Shown in pieces: positions 6,624 through 10,263 of a stretch of DNA of 10,263 nucleotides (position 1 is its first letter; each line of letters opens with the position of its first letter). Location: NCBI GenBank assembly GCA_900318545.1, contig ONLC01000057.1, positions 1-10,263 on the forward strand. The letters run 5' to 3'. The stretch comes from an uncultured Eubacteriales bacterium (GTDB lineage: Bacteria > Bacillota > Clostridia > Oscillospirales > Ruminococcaceae). The notes beneath the pieces were generated by a model. That model worked only from the letters and a program-made list of their open reading frames with translations. It did no database searches and was not told where the DNA came from. The position numbers and the translations under genes were made by a program.

Positions 6624-7031
6624 TCATTTTAAGCTATTTTTCACAAATCCCCTATTGATTTTTCCGAGCAATTTGGTCATAAATCCCCAAATCGGTCTGA
6701 AAACCCGTCTTAAAAGGGCTTCCCACAGGTGCGAAAATGCTTTCACAAGCAAATTCCCGATGCTTACCCTTTCCATAACACAGCCAATGAGCATTCCCGT
6801 CAGTGCAAAAGCCCGTATACTGCCTGTCAGCCCCGTGCAGAATGTAAACAGCACGAACCAGAAAACCAGCGTATAAATAAGGTCGCACACAAAGGTGAAT
6901 ACCTTGCCGTGCTTTGCGGTAATGCGAAGCATTCTGAAAATATCATACACAGCTCCCATTCCAAAGCCCACAAGCACGGACAGCAAAAACAGCTCGGTCT
7001 CAAGCTCAAGGCCGAGCTCCATGTTCTCCAC
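6624..7031 (-). CDS. yabQ: Spore cortex biosynthesis protein YabQ
   Basis: A 135-residue membrane protein. In B. subtilis YabQ sits in the forespore outer membrane and is needed for cortex formation. Visible family traits are a first membrane helix ending in GFGMGAVYDIFR (22-33), a second helix starting at FVCDLIYTLVFW (47-58), and a third with RAFALTGMLIGCVME (73-87), then a basic amphipathic C-terminus. I chose GTG at 7031 because AGGAGG ends four to five bases before it. ATG at 7022 has only a distant site. The ribosome binding site overlaps the yabP stop codon, so the two genes are co-translated. No clear terminator follows, so transcripts may run into divIC. Confidence 0.87.
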   Translation of the reverse strand: MENMELGLELETELFLLSVLVGFGMGAVYDIFRMLRITAKHGKVFTFVCDLIYTLVFWFVLFTFCTGLTGSIRAFALTGMLIGCVMERVSIGNLLVKAFSHLWEALLRRVFRPIWGFMTKLLGKINRGFVKNSLK

Positions 7032-7039
7032 TGCCCCTC

Positions 7040-7309
7040 CTAGCCCCCGAAGGGCAGTCGTCTGTGTTTGGTGCGTTTGCTTTCGTAGCTCATAAGGCTT
7101 ATCTCGCCCTCGATGTTGAGCTCTCCGCTTTCAACGCTCATATCGCTGATGTGCATCTGCGAACCCTTGATAAGGAGCTCACCCAGCTCTGTGTATATTC
7201 TGAGCTCGCTGTCATCAAAGCTTGCGACCTCGGTAACGCCTGTCAGAAAGAGCTTTGAGCGGTTCTCCAGAATAATGTTGTGCCTGCCTGCTGTCTGTTT
7301 GTCGGTCAT
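7040..7309 (-). CDS. yabP: Sporulation protein YabP
   Basis: An 89-residue YabP/YqfC-family protein. The diagnostic run is HNIILENRSKLFLTGV (10-25), then SFDDSELRIYT, GELLIKG, and SGELNIEGEI (61-70), then a basic tail. The family is needed for spore coat and cortex assembly in the mother cell. The start ATG at 7309 is preceded by AAGGAGG at the right distance. It heads the yabPQ pair and diverges from the zinc-ribbon gene at 7478, so it must carry its own promoter in the 168-base spacer. In Bacillus the ribosome-rescue gene rqcP (yabO) lies just upstream of yabP; it is absent here. Confidence 0.9.
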   Translation of the reverse strand: MTDKQTAGRHNIILENRSKLFLTGVTEVASFDDSELRIYTELGELLIKGSQMHISDMSVESGELNIEGEISLMSYESKRTKHRRLPFGG

Positions 7310-7330
7310 GGCCGATCCCTCCTTTGTGAC

Positions 7331-7358
7331 AGTATATGCCCGTTTTACAGACGTATTC
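7331..7358 (-). promoter_or_regulatory. Possible sigma-E-type sporulation promoter for yabPQ
   Basis: On the minus strand GAATACG (7358-7352) and CATATACT (7338-7331) resemble the sigma-E -35 (ATA core) and -10 (CATACA-T) boxes, with a 13-base gap between them. B. subtilis yabPQ is sigma-E controlled, which raises the prior. The transcript would start almost at the ribosome binding site, giving a very short leader, which counts against it. Tentative. Confidence 0.3.
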
Positions 7359-7366
7359 CTGTAAAA
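7343..7366. promoter_or_regulatory. Dyad TTTTACAG-N8-CTGTAAAA, operator candidate
   Basis: Two perfect eight-base arms, TTTTACAG (7343-7350) and CTGTAAAA (7359-7366), flank an eight-base spacer that coincides with the proposed -35 element of yabP. The geometry suits a dimeric helix-turn-helix regulator rather than an RNA hairpin. A second, smaller dyad, GTGTA-TAT-TACAC, lies at 7401-7413. Confidence 0.45.
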
Positions 7367-7393
7367 GCACGAATTATCCCCTATACTATACTT

Positions 7394-7422
7394 TTGTGTG
7401 GTGTATATTACACGAATATATG
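7394..7422 (+). promoter_or_regulatory. Weak candidate promoter for the zinc-ribbon gene
   Basis: TTGTGT (7394-7399), a 17-base spacer and TATATG (7417-7422) are the best plus-strand pair in the spacer. The area is rich in TA steps, and several alternative -10 boxes (for example TATTAT at 7424-7429) exist without good partners. The GTGTA/TACAC dyad (7401-7413) sits between the two boxes. Confidence 0.25.
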
Positions 7423-7477
7423 TTATTATATATGGGGCAGAGCATCGCCTTATAAAGGATATAGGAGGAATAGAAAA

Positions 7478-8440
7478 ATGATCTGTAACAAATGCGGGGC
7501 AGAGATCCCAGATAATTCCGAATTCTGCGGAAAATGCGGAGCTAAGCTGAACAGTGAAGCTCCCGAAGTGATAACGTCAGAGGGTACGGCTGCTGTGAAG
7601 AAAAAGTCAAAGGTGCCGCTGATAATAATAATCTGTGCTGCCGTGCTTGCGATAGCTGCTGCGGTATTTTTCCTGTTTATCAATGATTCCACAAGGATAA
7701 ACAAATCGGCACAGGAAAAGGCACTCGACAGATACTTTGAAGCCTGTGAGGAGCTCGATCTCAAAAAGGTCGATAAGGCTTGCTATCCGAAGGGCGGTGC
7801 TGACAGGACAGGGTCTGACTATTATTGTTTTTCCACACGGCTTGGATTTACAAGAGGTATACCCTCATTAGTTGAATATGACCCGATGAACGGGAGTGTT
7901 AAGGTCACTAAGATGTTCTGGAAGTCCTACGGCCTTGCTTACCCCGAGGATGATGATAAGTATAGGAAGCTTACTGAGCAACGGGACGTTGACCTTTCAG
8001 AGATTTATCCCGATTTCAGCTGCAGCTACGAGCTTGAAAAATTGGAAAGCATCGATGATGTTAAGGTCTATATAATGAATCGTGGTGCTATAGGAGGCAT
8101 TGATGAACAGCAGATTCCTACTGATATGAAGGAATCAATCGAGGCTAAGGTCAATGCTGATGTTGACGAGGTGTATGCAGCTCAGATCAAAATAAAATGG
8201 GCCTGCGGCGATATGGAGTACGGAAACGATAAGTCATGGTGGGATAATAAGGATTTCAAGGATATGTTAAGTAAAAGTCTCAGAGATAACTCGGAATTCA
8301 CCTACTCTGACTATGATAAGCTTATAAAGTCTTACGAAAAGCAGAAGTATAATATCTTTATCTATAAGAGCGGCGATGACTGGTATGTTTACCCCGAAGC
8401 CTTTAAGTCTGCACAGGGTGCTTATATGATCGAGTGGTAG
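7478..8440 (+). CDS. Zinc-ribbon single-pass membrane protein, unknown function
   Basis: A 320-residue protein beginning MICNKCGAEIPDNSEFCGKCG, a four-cysteine zinc ribbon (Cys3, Cys6, Cys17, Cys20). A polar linker with a KKKSK stop-transfer cluster (41-45) follows, then one membrane helix at about 46-68 and a 250-residue extracytoplasmic region. By the positive-inside rule the zinc ribbon is cytoplasmic. The outer part is acidic and rich in Tyr, Asp and Lys, with no motif I recognise; a FEACEELDLKKVDKACYP stretch just after the helix resembles the start of small NTF2-like or cystatin-like domains in such proteins. Start: ATG at 7478 with GGAGGAA eight bases upstream; the frame is open further upstream but without a signal. 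This architecture is common in clostridia, often as surface sensors or anchors. It diverges from yabP. Confidence 0.82.
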   Translation: MICNKCGAEIPDNSEFCGKCGAKLNSEAPEVITSEGTAAVKKKSKVPLIIIICAAVLAIAAAVFFLFINDSTRINKSAQEKALDRYFEACEELDLKKVDKACYPKGGADRTGSDYYCFSTRLGFTRGIPSLVEYDPMNGSVKVTKMFWKSYGLAYPEDDDKYRKLTEQRDVDLSEIYPDFSCSYELEKLESIDDVKVYIMNRGAIGGIDEQQIPTDMKESIEAKVNADVDEVYAAQIKIKWACGDMEYGNDKSWWDNKDFKDMLSKSLRDNSEFTYSDYDKLIKSYEKQKYNIFIYKSGDDWYVYPEAFKSAQGAYMIEW

Positions 8441-8469
8441 CCTGTATCCCCTCACTAAAACTTCCAATA

Positions 8470-8559
8470 TAATTTTGCCCCTCGGGAGCTTCTTTGAAAG
8501 AGCGTGAGAGTTTTCTCACATCTCTTTTCTGTCAGGGCTGCTCCTGAGGGGCAAAATTA
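8470..8559. repeat. 90-bp near-perfect fold-back element (structured RNA or MITE-like)
   Basis: The arms 8470-8489 and 8540-8559 pair over 20 positions, with the only non-Watson-Crick pair a G-T (G8484/T8545) that would be a G-U wobble in plus-strand RNA. Inside, GAAAGAG (8496-8502) can pair with the CTCTTTTC segment (8522-8529), and GTGAGA (8504-8509) pairs with TCTCAC (8514-8519) around a GTTT loop. The outer arms end in TA on both sides, which could be a TA target duplication. It lies 29 bases after the zinc-ribbon stop. No U-tract follows, so it is not a classical terminator. Confidence 0.75.
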
Positions 8560-8562
8560 CGT

Positions 8563-8620
8563 TAAAAGTCTTTGGAAAGAAATCTGGGGAAGAACCTTTA
8601 TTCAGAAAGGATCTTCCCCA
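8563..8620. repeat. Intergenic repeat-like element with a leader and long hairpin
   Basis: Starts three bases after the fold-back element. The leader TAAAAGTCTTTGGA (8563-8576) occurs a second time exactly at 377-390. A hairpin follows: TGGGGAAGA (8585-8593) with TCTTCCCCA (8612-8620), one A/A mismatch, then CCTTT with AAAGG around a six-base loop. I recall similar leader-plus-hairpin intergenic units from Ruminococcus and relatives, but cannot search. Confidence 0.5.
8574..8620 (-). terminator. Likely terminator of the GH74 gene
   Basis: Read on the minus strand, the 9+5 base-pair hairpin (8620-8585) is followed by GATTTCTTTCC, a T-rich but interrupted tail. It begins 27 bases after the GH74 stop codon. 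On the plus strand no T-run follows, so it would act mainly on the xyloglucanase transcript. Confidence 0.55.
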
Positions 8621-8646
8621 ATAGGTCACGCAGGCAGTATAACAAA

Positions 8647-10263
8647 TTATTCTTTTACATTGCCCATGATGATGCCTCTGCCGTTGGTGGAGATGTATAC
8701 TCTGCCGTAGTGCTTCGGGTCGCCGCTGATGCGTTTGTTTACGTTGCCCCACTTCTGAGTATCATCATTGATACGCTTCCATGTTGTGCCGCCGTCGATA
8801 GACTGGCATACACCGTAGCCCTCGCCCTCGACCTCGCCGAGTGCGTAAAGTGCCATGTGCTCCTGACCCTCGGCTGCCTTTCCGAGTCCGAGAGCGTCAC
8901 AGCTTGCAAGATTGCAGGGAACTGCAACTACCTCTGCCTTGTCAGCATCAAGGTAGTATACCGAGCCTCCGCCTATCGAGAGCCATACCTCGCCCTCAGT
9001 ATCGGGGCAGGCTGTCATTGTGAAGTTTGAAAGCAGGAAGGTAGTCAGCGAGGAAAACGTCCTGCCCTTGTCAGTACTCATATAGAAGGTGCCGTCATAG
9101 GCTGCATAGAACTTGTCTGGGTTTACCTTGTCAGTTTCGATCATAGCGTTTGCAGGAATGCCCTCGCAGGCTGTCCATGTCTCGCCGAAATCATCTGTGA
9201 CGTAAGCGCCGACACCCATAGTGCCGCACTGATAGAAGATCGTCTTTCCGTCAGCCGATAGCTTGGCAGTTCCGCCTGCCGCTGATTTGACACCCTCGGG
9301 AAGAGTTTTTACTTCATTCCATGTATCGGCCGCATCTGTAGAATAGTAAACCGAGCCCGAGCCCTCATCGGTGGCCCTGACTACTATATTGTAGTCCTGA
9401 GAAGCACAGTCAATAGATGTGGACTTGAAGTCACCGAAATGCTCCTTCGGGCAGACTGTTGCGTCCTGATGCTTGAAGCCGTAGATATCTCCCATTATTG
9501 AGTACAGGTCGGGAGCATTATCATCGTTCTGGTTTGGTGCTACAAAGTCAAAGATCGCTGTTTCCTCAATACCCATAGCTGCAACCTCGATATTAACGGG
9601 CTCGCTGTCAGCCTTGGAGAGGTTTGTGGTCCTGAATATTGTTGCACCTGTGCCGTACATTACCTCATCACGGTTGAAGGGGTTTATAGCAACGCCTGTC
9701 ATCCACCAGCCGGGCTTTAGCTGTCCCTGCCAGTCAAGCCACTCACAGCTTGAAATATCAAGAGTGAAGTTGTTCACCTGCTTGCCGTCTTCGCCGTCTT
9801 TCCAGATGCCTGTCCATGTCTCTCCGCCGTCATTCGATACGAAAACATTGTCAAGATATGCCCAAAGGCAAAGCGTTGTGCAGACTATGTGATTCGGGTC
9901 GCTCGGGTCAACGGAGATACCGTTGTAGCCGCAGGTGTATGATCTCTCGGGAGTTATCTCCTTCCACTCGCCTGTTTTGAGGTTATACTTCTGTACTGCA
10001 CCCTTGTTAGCGCCGTTAGGACCTACCTTGTGCGACCATGTAGTATAAAGCCAGCCGTCAGAGGAAATCTCTCCCTGACAGGGCTTTAAGGTCTTTGTAT
10101 CAGAGCCTGTTTCCTCGGCTGTCGGGTTCGGGATAGTGGTCCAGCTTTTGCCTGCATCGTCACTGCGGTAGAGGTAGTCGCCCTCTGTGCCTGCACAGCC
10201 TACTATTATAGTATTGGTGGGCTTGCCCTTTTCGGAGCTGTTCTTGTCAAAAGCCACAAAGGT
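8647..10263 (-). CDS. GH74 xyloglucanase (endo-xyloglucan hydrolase), N-terminus cut by window edge
   Basis: The last 538 residues of a glycoside hydrolase family 74 enzyme; the frame is open to the window edge, so the GTG at 10257 is internal. GH74 enzymes cut the glucan backbone of xyloglucan and fold as two seven-bladed beta-propellers. Six Asp-box (SxDxGxxW-like) motifs are visible, for example RSDDAGKSW, SNDGGETW, TDDFGETW and SIDGGTTW. Family blocks in order are GWWMTGVAINPFNRDEVMYGTGAT, DFVAP, GDIYGFKHQD and ETDKVNPDKFYAA, whose Asp (visible residue 378) probably corresponds to the catalytic acid. The catalytic base and signal peptide, about 200 residues, lie outside. The protein ends right after the typical INDD...GDP..YGRVY..TNGRGI closing blade, so there is no C-terminal dockerin or binding module. 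It should be secreted. Confidence 0.93.
   Translation of the reverse strand, partial: TFVAFDKNSSEKGKPTNTIIVGCAGTEGDYLYRSDDAGKSWTTIPNPTAEETGSDTKTLKPCQGEISSDGWLYTTWSHKVGPNGANKGAVQKYNLKTGEWKEITPERSYTCGYNGISVDPSDPNHIVCTTLCLWAYLDNVFVSNDGGETWTGIWKDGEDGKQVNNFTLDISSCEWLDWQGQLKPGWWMTGVAINPFNRDEVMYGTGATIFRTTNLSKADSEPVNIEVAAMGIEETAIFDFVAPNQNDDNAPDLYSIMGDIYGFKHQDATVCPKEHFGDFKSTSIDCASQDYNIVVRATDEGSGSVYYSTDAADTWNEVKTLPEGVKSAAGGTAKLSADGKTIFYQCGTMGVGAYVTDDFGETWTACEGIPANAMIETDKVNPDKFYAAYDGTFYMSTDKGRTFSSLTTFLLSNFTMTACPDTEGEVWLSIGGGSVYYLDADKAEVVAVPCNLASCDALGLGKAAEGQEHMALYALGEVEGEGYGVCQSIDGGTTWKRINDDTQKWGNVNKRISGDPKHYGRVYISTNGRGIIMGNVKE

Noticed and set aside
7280..7477. Longer reading frame upstream of the zinc-ribbon gene
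   Set aside because: The translation is uncharacteristic, crosses the yabP start and promoter area, and the ATG at 7478 has a strong ribosome binding site and begins the zinc ribbon directly.
10255..10257. GTG at 10257 as the real start of the GH74 protein
   Set aside because: The frame is open to the window edge, there is no ribosome binding site, and the GH74 fold needs about 200 more residues upstream.
1..10263. CRISPR array, tRNA, rRNA, insertion sequence, toxin-antitoxin or phage-defence genes
   Set aside because: No regularly spaced repeats, cloverleaf, transposase or nuclease motifs were seen on either strand.

Overview
The window looks like chromosomal DNA of a low- to mid-GC anaerobic clostridium, most likely a Ruminococcus-type plant-fibre degrader. 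The reasons are AGGAGG-type ribosome binding sites, TTGAAA/TATAAT promoters, the spore/division cluster yabP-yabQ-divIC-yabR, a CE2-like sugar esterase and a GH74 xyloglucanase. No mobile-element gene, rRNA, tRNA or CRISPR array is visible.

Layout. (1) The left edge holds the start of a minus-strand MBOAT O-acyltransferase (1-154, TTG start, cut by the edge). It diverges from a plus-strand NAD-dependent epimerase (407-1336), which ends at a strong intrinsic terminator. (2) A two-gene minus-strand unit, cobD then a diacylglycerol-kinase-like lipid kinase, is read from its own near-consensus promoter (3422-3450). (3) Upstream of it lies a long minus-strand series: yabP, yabQ, a promoter (6564-6593), divIC, yabR (S1 domain), a GC-rich hairpin, a DUF4321 membrane protein, a lipoprotein, and a cytoplasmic CE2-like acetylesterase translationally coupled to the lipoprotein. 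(4) A zinc-ribbon single-pass membrane protein (7478-8440, plus) diverges from yabP across a 168-bp spacer that carries two dyads. (5) A GH74 xyloglucanase (minus, cut by the right edge) converges on it. The 206-bp gap between these two holds two large back-to-back inverted repeats.

How the genes fit together. yabPQ-divIC-yabR is the classical Firmicutes spore-coat/cortex and septum cluster. The GH74 enzyme would cut xyloglucan outside the cell. The esterase has no signal peptide, so it would deacetylate imported oligosaccharides. CobD serves cobamide assembly. The lipid kinase probably recycles or makes a lipid phosphate.

The least explained material is non-coding: the 90-nt near-perfect fold-back at 8470-8559, the adjacent 8563-8620 hairpin whose leader recurs at the epimerase ribosome binding site, and the TTTTACAG-N8-CTGTAAAA dyad in front of yabP. 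I found no clear evidence for a new defence or mobile system.
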